Shown: positions 1-6,811, counted from the first letter of the stretch. The stretch: DNA of 12,644 nt from Rhodospirillales bacterium (GCA_030754475.1 JASMAE010000006.1:1-12644); one strand, 5' to 3'. Translations and numbers: made by a program. Notes: generated from the letters alone by a model not told the origin.

Positions 1-99
1 ACCGTGACCGGCGTTGCCCGCGCCGTCGAAATGAGCAACAATCATCCTCCGACCGCGCCGCCGAAATCTTCAAGCCATCGACGACAAGAGGGTAATTCA

Positions 100-1485
100 A
101 TGACGATGTTGCCAAACTCGGCGGGAGCCCGAGACCTCGCCAACCACCTTCGTCCTTACACCAACTATCCGTTCGTACGCGACAACGGGCCGTTGATCAT
201 CACGCGCGGCGAAGGCGTGAAGGTCTTCGACGAGGACGGGAAGGAATACATCGAAGGGCTCGCCGGGCTGTGGTGCGTGGCGCTTGGGTTCGGGGGAGAG
301 AAGCGGCTAGTGGAGGCGGCGACGCGCCAGATGGAACGCCTGCCCTACTACCAGACATTCTTCCACAGGGGCTCCGACGTGGTGGTCGACCTCGCCGAGA
401 AACTGATGGCCTTGGCGCCAACGCCCATGTCCAAGGTATTTTTCGCCAATTCCGGCTCGGAGGCCAACGACACCGCGGTCAAGCTCGTCTGGTACTACAA
501 CAACGCCATAGGACGGCCGAAGAAAAAGAAGTTCATCTCGCGGATAAAGGCGTACCACGGGGTCACGGTGGCGTCGGCAAGCCTGACCGGGCTTCCCAAC
601 AACCACCGCGATTTCGACCTGCCCATCGCCGGTATCTTGCATACCGACTGCCCGCACTACTACCGCTTCGGCACGCCGGGCGAGAGCGAAGAGGATTTTG
701 CGAGCCGTTGTGCCGCGAACCTCGAGAAGATGATCCTCGACGAGGGCCCCGACACGGTGGCCGCCTTCATCGCCGAACCGGTCATGGGCGCGGGCGGGGT
801 GATCGTGCCGCCCGCCACCTACTTCGAGAAGGTCCAGGCGATTCTCAAGAAGTACGACATCCTCATGATCGCCGACGAGGTGATCTGCGGTTTCGGCCGC
901 ACCGGCAACACGTGGGGCTCGCAGACTTTCGCCATCACGCCGGACATAATGACCATGGCGAAGCAACTGTCATCGGCGTACCTGCCCATCTCGGCGGTGA
1001 TGGTGTCCGAGCCGATTTACGACGCCATCGTCGACGAAAGCGCGAAGATCGGCGTCTTCGCCCACGGGTTCACCTATTCGGGCCACCCGGTCCCGGCCGC
1101 CGTCGCCCTCGAGACCTTGAAAATCTACGAAGAAAGAAACACTTTCGAATACGTTCGCGAGATCGCGCCGCATTTCCAGGAAGGCCTTAGACGGTTCGCC
1201 GACCATCCACGCGTCGGCGAGGTGCGCGGCGTCGGCTTGATGGGAGCTTTGGAGCTGGTCAAAGACAAGGATACGAAGGAAACCTTCGATCCGGGCGATG
1301 GCGTGGGCAACGCGTTCGTCGCCTGCGCCCAGGAAAGCGGCCTGCTCACAAGAGCGGCGGTGGACACGGCCACGTTCTGCCCACCGATGATTATCTCGGT
1401 GGACGAAATCGACGAGATGTTCGACCGCTGCGCCAAGGCGCTCGACTATCTCGAAGGCGTGCTCGCCGAGCGTCACCTGATCTGA
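100..1485 (+). CDS. Class III PLP-dependent aminotransferase (omega-amino acid/amine:pyruvate type)
   Basis: Predicted 461-residue fold-type I PLP enzyme that moves an amino group from an omega-amino acid or amine to an oxo acid such as pyruvate, in the cytoplasm. Seen: an N-terminal GLAGLWCVALGFG segment typical of omega-transaminases, NSGSEAND at the cofactor phosphate site, and IADEVICGFGRTG with Asp259 placed to contact the pyridine nitrogen. AKQLSSAYLP carries the expected Schiff-base Lys288. Length is normal for the family. The frame stays open upstream to position 4, but the ATG at 100 is preferred: GAGG lies just before it, and family similarity starts there. The exact substrate (beta-alanine, taurine, putrescine, 4-aminobutyrate) cannot be read from sequence. 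It sits 100 bases before hemA on the same strand. Family is sure; substrate unknown. Confidence 0.93.
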   Translation: MTMLPNSAGARDLANHLRPYTNYPFVRDNGPLIITRGEGVKVFDEDGKEYIEGLAGLWCVALGFGGEKRLVEAATRQMERLPYYQTFFHRGSDVVVDLAEKLMALAPTPMSKVFFANSGSEANDTAVKLVWYYNNAIGRPKKKKFISRIKAYHGVTVASASLTGLPNNHRDFDLPIAGILHTDCPHYYRFGTPGESEEDFASRCAANLEKMILDEGPDTVAAFIAEPVMGAGGVIVPPATYFEKVQAILKKYDILMIADEVICGFGRTGNTWGSQTFAITPDIMTMAKQLSSAYLPISAVMVSEPIYDAIVDESAKIGVFAHGFTYSGHPVPAAVALETLKIYEERNTFEYVREIAPHFQEGLRRFADHPRVGEVRGVGLMGALELVKDKDTKETFDPGDGVGNAFVACAQESGLLTRAAVDTATFCPPMIISVDEIDEMFDRCAKALDYLEGVLAERHLI

Positions 1486-1490
1486 CGGCC

Positions 1491-1510
1491 CGCGATCGGC
1501 ATCGATCGCG
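1491..1510 (+). repeat. Short inverted repeat after the aminotransferase stop
   Basis: A perfect 7-bp stem (CGCGATC / GATCGCG) with a 6-base loop begins 5 bases after the stop codon. No T-run follows, so it is not a standard intrinsic terminator. It may stabilise the 3' end of the mRNA or be chance in GC-rich DNA. Confidence 0.4.
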
Positions 1511-1515
1511 CCCGA

Positions 1516-1529
1516 TTGACATGTGTCAT
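1516..1529 (+). promoter_or_regulatory. Putative FNR/Dnr-family binding box upstream of hemA
   Basis: The sequence TTGACATGTGTCAT fits the TTGAC-N4-GTCAA form of FNR/CRP-family sites at 9 of 10 defined positions, with a perfect TGACA/TGTCA core symmetry. It ends 56 bases before the hemA ATG at 1586. Known: alphaproteobacterial hemA genes are often controlled by FnrL or FixK-type regulators, and TTGAC half-sites are typical of NO-responsive Dnr/NnrR members. The inner TTGACA also looks like a -35 element, but no convincing -10 follows at 16-18 bases. The site is inferred from sequence alone. Confidence 0.5.
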
Positions 1530-1585
1530 TTAGAAACCGGCCGGACCGCAACAAATTTGACCGCGTAGGGCCGGGAGGCGTTGCA

Positions 1586-2797
1586 ATGGACCACGAACAC
1601 TTTTTCGCCGAGAAGATCGCGGAACTGAAGGGCGAGGGTCGCTATCGCGTCTTTGCCGAACTCGAGAGGATTGCCGGCCGGTTTCCGCGCGCCAAGAGCC
1701 ACCGCAACGGTTCCGTCGATGAGATCACCGTGTGGTGTTCCAACGACTACCTCGGCATGGGCCAGCACCCCGAGCTTTTGTCCGCCATGCACGAGGTCAT
1801 CGACAAGCACGGATGCGGCGCCGGCGGAACCCGCAACATCTCGGGCACCAATCATTACCACGTGCTTCTCGAGCGCGAGCTCGCGGAGCTCCACGGCACC
1901 GACACCGCGTTGCTGTTCGGATCGGGCTGGGTCGCCAACATGACGACGCTCAGCACGCTTGGCGCCATGCTTCCCGACTGCGTGATTTTCTCCGACGCGA
2001 ATAACCACAACTCCATGATCGAGGGGATGCGGAACTGCCGGGCCGAAAAGCGCATCTTCCGACACAACGATCCGCGCCACCTGGACGAGCTGCTCGACGG
2101 AACCGACGCGTCCCGATCCCGTCTGGTGGCGTTCGAATCCGTCTATTCCATGGACGGCGACATCGCGCCCATCGGCGAGATATGTGACGTCGCCGAACGT
2201 CACGGCGCCATGACCTTCCTCGACGAGGTGCACGCGGTGGGGCTCTATGGTCCGACGGGCGCGGGCGTGGCCGAGCGCGACGGCCAAGCTCACCGGCTGA
2301 CCGTCATCCAGGGGACACTCGCCAAGGCATTCGGCGTCGTCGGCGGCTATATCGCGGGCTCGGCGGCGATGTGCGACGTCATCCGCTCTTACGGATCGGG
2401 CTTTATCTTCTCGAGCGCGCCGCCGCCCGCCATCGCGGCCGCTGCGCTGGCCAGCGTGCGTTACTTGAGATGCCACGACGAGATCCGCGCGCACCACCAG
2501 GAGCGGGCGGCGACGGTCAAGAAGCGCCTGGCCGAAGCGGCGATACCGATGCTGCCGTCCGAAAGCCACATCGTTCCCGTCCTGGTCGGCGAACCGCGCC
2601 GCTGCAGGGAGGCGAGCGACGTTCTGTTGGCCGAACACGGGATTTACGTTCAACCCATCAACTACCCGACGGTGCCGCGCGGAACCGAGCGTCTGCGACT
2701 CACGCCGACGCCGCTTCACAGCGATTCCGACATCGACCACCTGGTCGAGTCGCTATGCAGTGTCTGGAAGCGGTTGGCGCTCCGGCCTGCGGCCTGA
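1586..2797 (+). CDS. hemA: 5-aminolevulinate synthase
   Basis: Condenses glycine with succinyl-CoA to give 5-aminolevulinate, the first committed step of heme (C4 pathway). The 403-residue length matches alphaproteobacterial enzymes. Seen: EGRYR near residue 20, TVWCSNDYLGMGQHP (49-62), GTRNISGT (81-88), ESVYSMDGD (184-192), LDEVHAVGLYGP (212-223) with Asp213 and His216 at the PLP ring, and GTLAKAFG with Schiff-base Lys247. QPINYPTVPRGTERLR near the C-terminus is another family signature. From memory of the Rhodobacter capsulatus enzyme, the substrate-binding Arg, Thr and Asn are present with a one-residue offset. The ATG at 1586 is preceded by GGGAGG at 1573-1578 with good spacing; the frame is open further upstream, but without family similarity. 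The ALAS signature sets it apart from the related KBL and BioF enzymes. Confidence 0.96.
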   Translation: MDHEHFFAEKIAELKGEGRYRVFAELERIAGRFPRAKSHRNGSVDEITVWCSNDYLGMGQHPELLSAMHEVIDKHGCGAGGTRNISGTNHYHVLLERELAELHGTDTALLFGSGWVANMTTLSTLGAMLPDCVIFSDANNHNSMIEGMRNCRAEKRIFRHNDPRHLDELLDGTDASRSRLVAFESVYSMDGDIAPIGEICDVAERHGAMTFLDEVHAVGLYGPTGAGVAERDGQAHRLTVIQGTLAKAFGVVGGYIAGSAAMCDVIRSYGSGFIFSSAPPPAIAAAALASVRYLRCHDEIRAHHQERAATVKKRLAEAAIPMLPSESHIVPVLVGEPRRCREASDVLLAEHGIYVQPINYPTVPRGTERLRLTPTPLHSDSDIDHLVESLCSVWKRLALRPAA

Positions 2798-2874
2798 CGA
2801 TCCGTTTCTTGCCATCCGGGCTTTGGCCGCATCGCCGGCCGTGATAGGTTTCGGCCCGAATCCAAGGTCGACGG

Positions 2875-3426
2875 ATGTTTCCGGACAACACGCTGACGCC
2901 AAGAGAAGCGGTGCGCCTGTGTGCGCTGGGCATTCTTGCCGAGCGCCAGCACCGTTACAGCGCGCTCGCCGACCTCATCCGCGATTTCGTCGGCCACGTC
3001 CTGGGGCCATCGCTTGACCTACTGGGCACCTCGGTCGAGCTTTTGAAGCTCGAAGGGCTGGTCGAGGCAGTGGATGGCCTCGGCATGGAGGACGATGCCG
3101 AGATCGCGATCACGCCCGATGGCCACCAGCAATTCCGCGCGCTCCTAACCGCACGGCTTCGCAGCGGCGCGACGGAGTTGAACAAGCTCGTCTGCGCGCT
3201 CAAGTTCCGGTTCCTGCACCTTCTCGGCGAGGGCGATCAGCGCGACCAGGTGGATCTCCTGATCGACTTCTGTTCCGGCGAGCTCGTGCGCATCGAGAAC
3301 CTTCGCGAGCGTCACGCAGAGGATGGCAGCTTCCTCGGCGAATGGTTGGATCACGATCTCAGGCTGCTTGAGCAACGGATCGCCTGGCTGCAACAGTTCC
3401 GCGCCCGTTTCCCGGCTGCGGAGTGA
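2875..3426 (+). CDS. PadR-like winged-helix transcriptional regulator
   Basis: A 183-residue predicted DNA-binding protein. Residues about 8-95 read as a winged helix: LTPREAVRLCALGILAE, a YSALADLIRDF helix, a recognition-like region with SVELLKLEGLVEAVDG, then the wing and AITPDGHQQF. The rest (96-180) is helical and acidic/basic like the PadR C-terminal dimerisation domain, with LEQRIAWLQQFRARF near the end. No ligand or metal site is obvious. The ATG at 2875 has AAGG a few bases upstream. It lies 77 bases after hemA on the same strand, so co-transcription is possible. Whether it controls hemA, itself or distant genes is unknown. Assignment is from overall pattern; another winged-helix family is possible. 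Confidence 0.7.
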   Translation: MFPDNTLTPREAVRLCALGILAERQHRYSALADLIRDFVGHVLGPSLDLLGTSVELLKLEGLVEAVDGLGMEDDAEIAITPDGHQQFRALLTARLRSGATELNKLVCALKFRFLHLLGEGDQRDQVDLLIDFCSGELVRIENLRERHAEDGSFLGEWLDHDLRLLEQRIAWLQQFRARFPAAE

Positions 3427-3483
3427 GCGCGCGGCGCCGACTCGCCCGAACCCGGTCCAGCCAATCACCCGATCGACCGGAGA

Positions 3484-3885
3484 GTGGCCGGACTCGATCT
3501 ATGTCGTCCGGTCCGCATCGCGCGGCCCACGGATCGGCTCGAGGACGTGGCCCGGTTCTATCGTGACGGCCTCGGACTGCCGGTGATTGCGACGTTCGAA
3601 GTACAGGCCGGATACCGTTGCGTTACTCTCGGCCTCCCGGACCGCTCCTCGCACCTCGATTTCTCGCACCACGAAGAGGGAAGCGATTGCCCGGCGCCGA
3701 ACCGCGAAAACCTGCTCGTCCTCTACATTCCCGATGCGGAGGACCTGACCCGCCTTCGTGACCGGATGTTCCAAATGGGTTACGAGGCCGTCGCGCCGGA
3801 AAACCCCCACTGGCTCGACAAGGCGGTCACGTTCGAGGACCCGGATGGCTGGCGCGTGGTGCTGTGCAACACGCAAGGCGTCTGA
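3484..3885 (+). CDS. VOC (glyoxalase/bleomycin-resistance fold) family protein
   Basis: About 133 residues, one VOC module of paired beta-alpha-beta-beta-beta units. Seen: RIARPTDRLEDVARFYRDGL at the N-terminus, LDFSHH in the middle, and the closing TFEDPDGWRVVLCN. In metal-dependent members the first strand usually offers His or Gln and the last strand Glu; here these positions look like Arg-Ile-Ala and Val-Val-Leu, so a classical metal centre is doubtful. The start is uncertain: the GTG at 3484 has GGAG only one base upstream, which is too close, and no better in-frame start is visible. It is 57 bases after the PadR-like gene and converges on the Hpt gene 28 bases further on. Function is not predictable beyond the fold. 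Confidence 0.8.
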   Translation: MAGLDLCRPVRIARPTDRLEDVARFYRDGLGLPVIATFEVQAGYRCVTLGLPDRSSHLDFSHHEEGSDCPAPNRENLLVLYIPDAEDLTRLRDRMFQMGYEAVAPENPHWLDKAVTFEDPDGWRVVLCNTQGV

Positions 3886-3913
3886 GCACCGGGGCGATCG
3901 GCAAAGCGGCGCG

Positions 3914-4399
3914 TCAGCCGATCTTGGCTACGACCTTCTCGAGGCCCCGCAACAAGGCCTGGCCCGCTTGGCCGCCGTCGCCTTGCATGCGATTGGCGAT
4001 GACGATCTTCAAGGCGTCGACGTGAAGGCCGATGACCTCGACTTCAGGGGGACCGGCCTCCGCCATGTCCTCGACGAAGCGGCAAAGCTGGTCGCCGATC
4101 AAGGTCATCAAATTGTAGCCGAAGCTTCCGCCCTGGCCCTTGATCTCATGGGCGACCCGGAAGATCGTGTCGAGAAGATCCCTGCCGCCCCCTTTCGCCG
4201 CTTTCAGGGCGCTGAGCCCATCTTCCAGCTTCTTGATATCCTCTTGGACCCAATCGAGGTAATCGTCCCCGAGATTGGCGATCGCTTCCTCGGCGCGCTT
4301 GAGCACGGCGGGATCGACGGCTTTCGGCCCGCCCACGCCGACCTTGCTCTTCAAGGTGTTGGGCGGCGTTATGATTCGCGGTGTCTCGCTTTCCGCCAT
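3914..4399 (-). CDS. Stand-alone histidine phosphotransfer (Hpt) protein
   Basis: A 161-residue cytoplasmic protein expected to pass a phosphoryl group between receiver domains in a phosphorelay. Seen: an N-terminal tail with ITPPNTLKSKVG (10-21), then a helical Hpt domain from about residue 30. IFRVAHEIKGQGGSFG carries the predicted phospho-acceptor His84, followed by the usual Lys-Gly-x-Gly pattern and the helix LIGDQLCRFVE. No kinase, receiver or catalytic domain is fused. The ATG has an AGGGGA-like ribosome site about 10 bases upstream (4410-4415). No histidine kinase or response regulator lies in the window, so partners are unknown. The same-strand ORF upstream (4559-4759) ends with a CheY-binding-like peptide, which supports a link to a CheY-type relay. 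The Hpt call is strong; the pathway is inference. Confidence 0.85.
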   Translation of the reverse strand: MAESETPRIITPPNTLKSKVGVGGPKAVDPAVLKRAEEAIANLGDDYLDWVQEDIKKLEDGLSALKAAKGGGRDLLDTIFRVAHEIKGQGGSFGYNLMTLIGDQLCRFVEDMAEAGPPEVEVIGLHVDALKIVIANRMQGDGGQAGQALLRGLEKVVAKIG

Positions 4400-4458
4400 T
4401 CCCGCGGCATCCCCTAAAGAAGTTCATCCTCCGCGCGGACGGATTTCGCCCGGCTGAC

Positions 4459-4476
4459 CCCAGCCTAATGGCTGGG
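4459..4476. repeat. Hairpin in the gap upstream of the Hpt gene
   Basis: A perfect 7-bp stem, CCCAGCC / GGCTGGG, with a TAAT tetraloop lies in the 159-base gap between the small ORF (stop at 4559) and the Hpt start (4399). Neither strand has a T-run after the stem, so it is not a clear intrinsic terminator. The rest of the gap holds no recognisable promoter. Confidence 0.4.
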
Positions 4477-4558
4477 TGAGCATTCGCGCAAGACGTAACG
4501 GCCCCCTCGCCCAGGTCGGAGGCCGAACTTCGGATCCCGCCGGATCAAGGTTTTTGCG

Positions 4559-4759
4559 TCATTCGTCGTTCAGCAGCGCGTCGATGTCGTACTGATTGAG
4601 CTCCGCTCCCGCGTTGAAGGCGACCTGACTCGCCAATCGATCCTGGCGCCTTTCCGGGGCGTCGTAGTGGGGACTGTCTCGGCGGGGGCGATCCGGGGCT
4701 CGGCGTCTGCATCGACGAGGTGGCGCTGAAACGACGCGCTTGTCGAAGCTATCCGGCAC
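4559..4759 (-). CDS. Small Arg-rich protein with C-terminal FliM/CheZ-like motif
   Basis: A 66-residue ORF on the same strand as the Hpt gene. The N-terminal half is rich in Arg and Pro and probably disordered. The C-terminal half is more protein-like (QDRLASQVAFNAGAELNQYD) and ends in YDIDALLNDE. This end resembles the FliM N-terminal CheY-binding peptide (SQAEIDALLNGD in E. coli) and the acidic C-terminal CheY-binding tail of CheZ. No other domain is visible. The GTG at 4759 has GGGAAG a few bases upstream. The frame is open further upstream into the end of the permease gene, so a longer form is possible. It starts 31 bases after the permease stop (4791), so read-through is possible. The gene could be spurious in GC-rich DNA, or the motif fortuitous; the C-terminal part argues for a real product. 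Confidence 0.5.
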   Translation of the reverse strand: MPDSFDKRVVSAPPRRCRRRAPDRPRRDSPHYDAPERRQDRLASQVAFNAGAELNQYDIDALLNDE

Positions 4760-4790
4760 GCGCGCTTCCCGATTTTCACGACGGGTGCGA

Positions 4791-5699
4791 CTAGGATTGC
4801 GTCGACCCCCGGGCCCCGCGCGCTTCGGCGTGGGCGGTGAACACGGTCGCCCCGAAAATCACCACCGCCCCGACCCAGGTCAAAGTATCGGGTGCTTCGC
4901 CGAAAAACAGCCGGCCGATGACCGCGGCGAAAATCAGTCGCGAGAAATTGAACGGCGCCATCGCCGATGCTTCCGCGATCGCGAGCCCGCGCGCGAGCGC
5001 CAGATGCCCGAGGGTCGCCAGAATCCCCATCAGCGCCATGGCGACGAGCGCCTCCGCCCCCGGCCAGCTCCAGAAGAGGAGCGCCGGCAAGGCCGTCATC
5101 ATCGTGACCAGCAGGTTCTGGTAGGCGACGATCGTGCGCGCGGACTCGGTGCTGGATAAGGCTCGGACGCAGAGCGCGCTCGAGGCGCCGAAGGCCGCCG
5201 AGGTGAGCGCCAAAACCGCGGGCCAGCTAATGGTCTCGACGCCGGGACGAAGGATCACGGCGGCGCCGGCGAACCCCATCATCGTCGCCGTCCACCGGCG
5301 CGCGCGCACCGATTCGCCGAGCACCAGGGCCGCGCCGACGGTCACGAACAAGGGCGAGGTGAAGCTGAGCGCGGTCGCGTCGGCGAGCGGCATGAGCGCG
5401 AGCGCCATGAACCAAGTTAGATTGACGCCGACGCTGAAGCTGCACCGCAGCACATGCAACGGAAACCTCTCGGTGCGCAGGCTTCCCAGCCCTGCCCGCA
5501 GCACCCACGGCAGGATCGCGATCGTGCCGAAGACGTATCGGAAGAAGGCGATCTCGAACGGATGAACCTCGAGCGAGACGTGGCGAACCAACCCGTGGAC
5601 GCTCGTAAGGCACAACGATCCCGCCACCATCCAAAACGCGCCCCGCACGGGCGCCGGCAGACGGGTCACGGCGATAAAGAGCTTGGGAAGGCGTGCCAT
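4791..5699 (-). CDS. EamA/DMT-family inner-membrane permease 1
   Basis: A 302-residue very hydrophobic protein with the two-fold EamA repeat, about ten predicted membrane helices. Seen: first repeat from VRGAFWMVAGSLCLT with HPFEIAFFRYVFG (residues about 46-58) and ADATALSFTSPLFVT then LGESVRARRW; second repeat from WPAVLALTSAAFGASSA to EAPDTLTWVGAVVIFG. These match drug/metabolite transporters that export or import small organic solutes; the substrate cannot be told from sequence. The ATG at 5699 gives the usual length; the frame is open 37 codons further upstream but without family-like sequence. The ribosome site is weak, and a hairpin (5719-5745) lies just upstream. It is divergent from permease 2. 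Confidence 0.9.
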   Translation of the reverse strand: MARLPKLFIAVTRLPAPVRGAFWMVAGSLCLTSVHGLVRHVSLEVHPFEIAFFRYVFGTIAILPWVLRAGLGSLRTERFPLHVLRCSFSVGVNLTWFMALALMPLADATALSFTSPLFVTVGAALVLGESVRARRWTATMMGFAGAAVILRPGVETISWPAVLALTSAAFGASSALCVRALSSTESARTIVAYQNLLVTMMTALPALLFWSWPGAEALVAMALMGILATLGHLALARGLAIAEASAMAPFNFSRLIFAAVIGRLFFGEAPDTLTWVGAVVIFGATVFTAHAEARGARGSTQS

Positions 5700-5718
5700 C
5701 GCCAGCCAAGCTACGGGT

Positions 5719-5745
5719 CGAAGGCGATCTAGGCCAGTGCCTTCG
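5719..5745 (-). repeat. Hairpin in the leader of permease 1
   Basis: CGAAGGC (5719-5725) and GCCTTCG (5739-5745) form a perfect 7-bp stem around a 13-base loop. It would lie about 20 bases before the ATG of permease 1 and could affect ribosome access. No riboswitch family was recognised. Confidence 0.4.
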
Positions 5746-5759
5746 GCCCGTGCACGGGC
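5746..5759. promoter_or_regulatory. Perfect 14-bp palindrome in the divergent intergenic region
   Basis: GCCCGTGCACGGGC is identical to its own reverse complement and lies between the divergent permease genes, 47 bases before the leftward ATG. Perfect palindromes of this size are typical operators for dimeric repressors. No regulator family was matched, and GC-rich chance palindromes occur. The remaining parts of the 165-base gap show no clear -35/-10 pair. Confidence 0.4.
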
Positions 5760-5864
5760 GCGCTGGGATCGGTGTTGCCGACCCTCGATTCCCGCCCTAA
5801 GTTCGCCCAACCTTCGATCCTGAGGATTCCCTCATGGCGACAACGGACGACGGCGAGGCGCCCC

Positions 5865-6779
5865 TTGCGGCGATTCGCCACCGCGCCCTATGTGCTGCTC
5901 ACGCTTTGCATGCTGTTTTGGGCCGGAAACGCGGTCGTCGGAAAGGCGGTCGTCGGCGTCGTGCCGCCGCTTTCTCTCTCGTTTTTGCGATGGTTGATCG
6001 CGCTCGCCATCATCGTGCCCTTCGGGCTGACGCACGTTCGCAACGACTTCTCGGCCGTCCGCGCCCAGTGGCGCACGCTGTTCATGCTGGCGTTGTTCAG
6101 CGTCGTGGCCTTCAACACGCTCTTGTATGTGGCGCTCAAGTGGACCACGGCGATCAATGCCTCGCTGGTGGGCGCGACGGGCCCGGCGGTGATCCCGTTG
6201 ATCGCCTGGATTTTGCTCCGCGAACGCGTCTCACCTCGCCAGGCAGTGGGAATCGCGGTGTCGTTCGTCGGCGTCCTGATCGTGATCACGCGCGGCGAGT
6301 TGGGCGTTCTCGCGAACCTCGGATTCAACCAGGGCGATCTTCTGGTCTTGTCGGCCGTGGTCGCCTGGTCGATCTATTCGGTATTGTTGCGGCGCCATTC
6401 GGCGTCCCTTCATCCGCTGACGTTCCTCACCGTCACGTTCGCATTCGGGCTGGCGATCATCACGCCGTTTTCCGCCTGGGAGTACGCGAACGGCGCGCGC
6501 ATGCACCTCAGCGCGCTCAGCCTCGGCGGCATCGCCTACGTCGGGATCTTTCCCTCGCTGTTCTCGTTTCTTTTTTGGAACCGCGGGGTAACCGCTATTG
6601 GCGCCAGCCGCGCCGCCCAGTTCCTGTATCTGGTTCCGGTCTTCGCGGCCGCGCTCGCCATCGTCTTTCTCGGCGAATCGCTCGAGTTCTATCACGTCGT
6701 TGGCATCGCCTTGATTTTCGTCGGCTTGCAGGCGGCGACGCGCAAAAGCCGCGCGCCCCGGGCGGACGATGGGCGATAA
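5865..6779 (+). CDS. EamA/DMT-family inner-membrane permease 2
   Basis: About 304 residues, two EamA repeats and about ten predicted membrane helices; probably moves a small metabolite across the inner membrane, substrate unknown. Seen: YVLLTLCMLFWAGNAVVGK as the first helix, PPLSLSFLRWL, INASLVGATGPAVIPL and LLRERVSPRQ in the first half. The second half has GDLLVLSAVVAWSIYSVLLRR and LYLVPVFAAALAIVFLGE. The start is debatable. A TTG at 5865 has GCGAGG at 5853-5858 with good spacing and gives normal length. An ATG at 5834 with TGAGGA upstream looks stronger but is in a different frame, so a frameshift or sequencing error near 5840-5870 is possible. The tail is Arg/Lys-rich. It is divergent from permease 1 and 73 bases before permease 3. 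Confidence 0.88.
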   Translation: MRRFATAPYVLLTLCMLFWAGNAVVGKAVVGVVPPLSLSFLRWLIALAIIVPFGLTHVRNDFSAVRAQWRTLFMLALFSVVAFNTLLYVALKWTTAINASLVGATGPAVIPLIAWILLRERVSPRQAVGIAVSFVGVLIVITRGELGVLANLGFNQGDLLVLSAVVAWSIYSVLLRRHSASLHPLTFLTVTFAFGLAIITPFSAWEYANGARMHLSALSLGGIAYVGIFPSLFSFLFWNRGVTAIGASRAAQFLYLVPVFAAALAIVFLGESLEFYHVVGIALIFVGLQAATRKSRAPRADDGR

Positions 6780-6785
6780 CCTCGC

Positions 6786-6811
6786 CCGGTCGCCCCGGTC
6801 GCCCCACCGGG
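6786..6811. repeat. Tandem 9-base repeat and hairpin between permeases 2 and 3
   Basis: CCGGTCGCC occurs twice in tandem (6786-6803). The second copy overlaps a 6-bp stem, CCCGGT (6794-6799) / ACCGGG (6806-6811). No T-run follows. It may be a weak mRNA structure or simple GC-rich sequence. Confidence 0.35.

Noticed and set aside
3..95. Possible 3' end of an upstream gene (frame 3, stop TAA at 93-95)
   Set aside because: The reading is Arg-rich (RRCPRRRNEQQ) and matches no family I know; too short to support.
4..99. N-terminal extension of the aminotransferase to GTG at 4
   Set aside because: No family similarity in these 32 codons, and a ribosome site precedes the ATG at 100.
1516..1544. 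sigma-70 promoter using TTGACA at 1516-1521
   Set aside because: No -10-like hexamer at 16-18 bases; the symmetric box reading explains the site better.
1526..2740. Long open frame opposite hemA
   Set aside because: Shadow of a GC-rich gene: Arg/Ala-rich, no domain pattern, while hemA is certain.
4146..4427. Alternative gene starting at ATG 4427 (minus) in another frame over the Hpt gene
   Set aside because: GGAGG touches its ATG, and the product is Arg/Gly-rich without a domain; the Hpt frame carries the clear motif.
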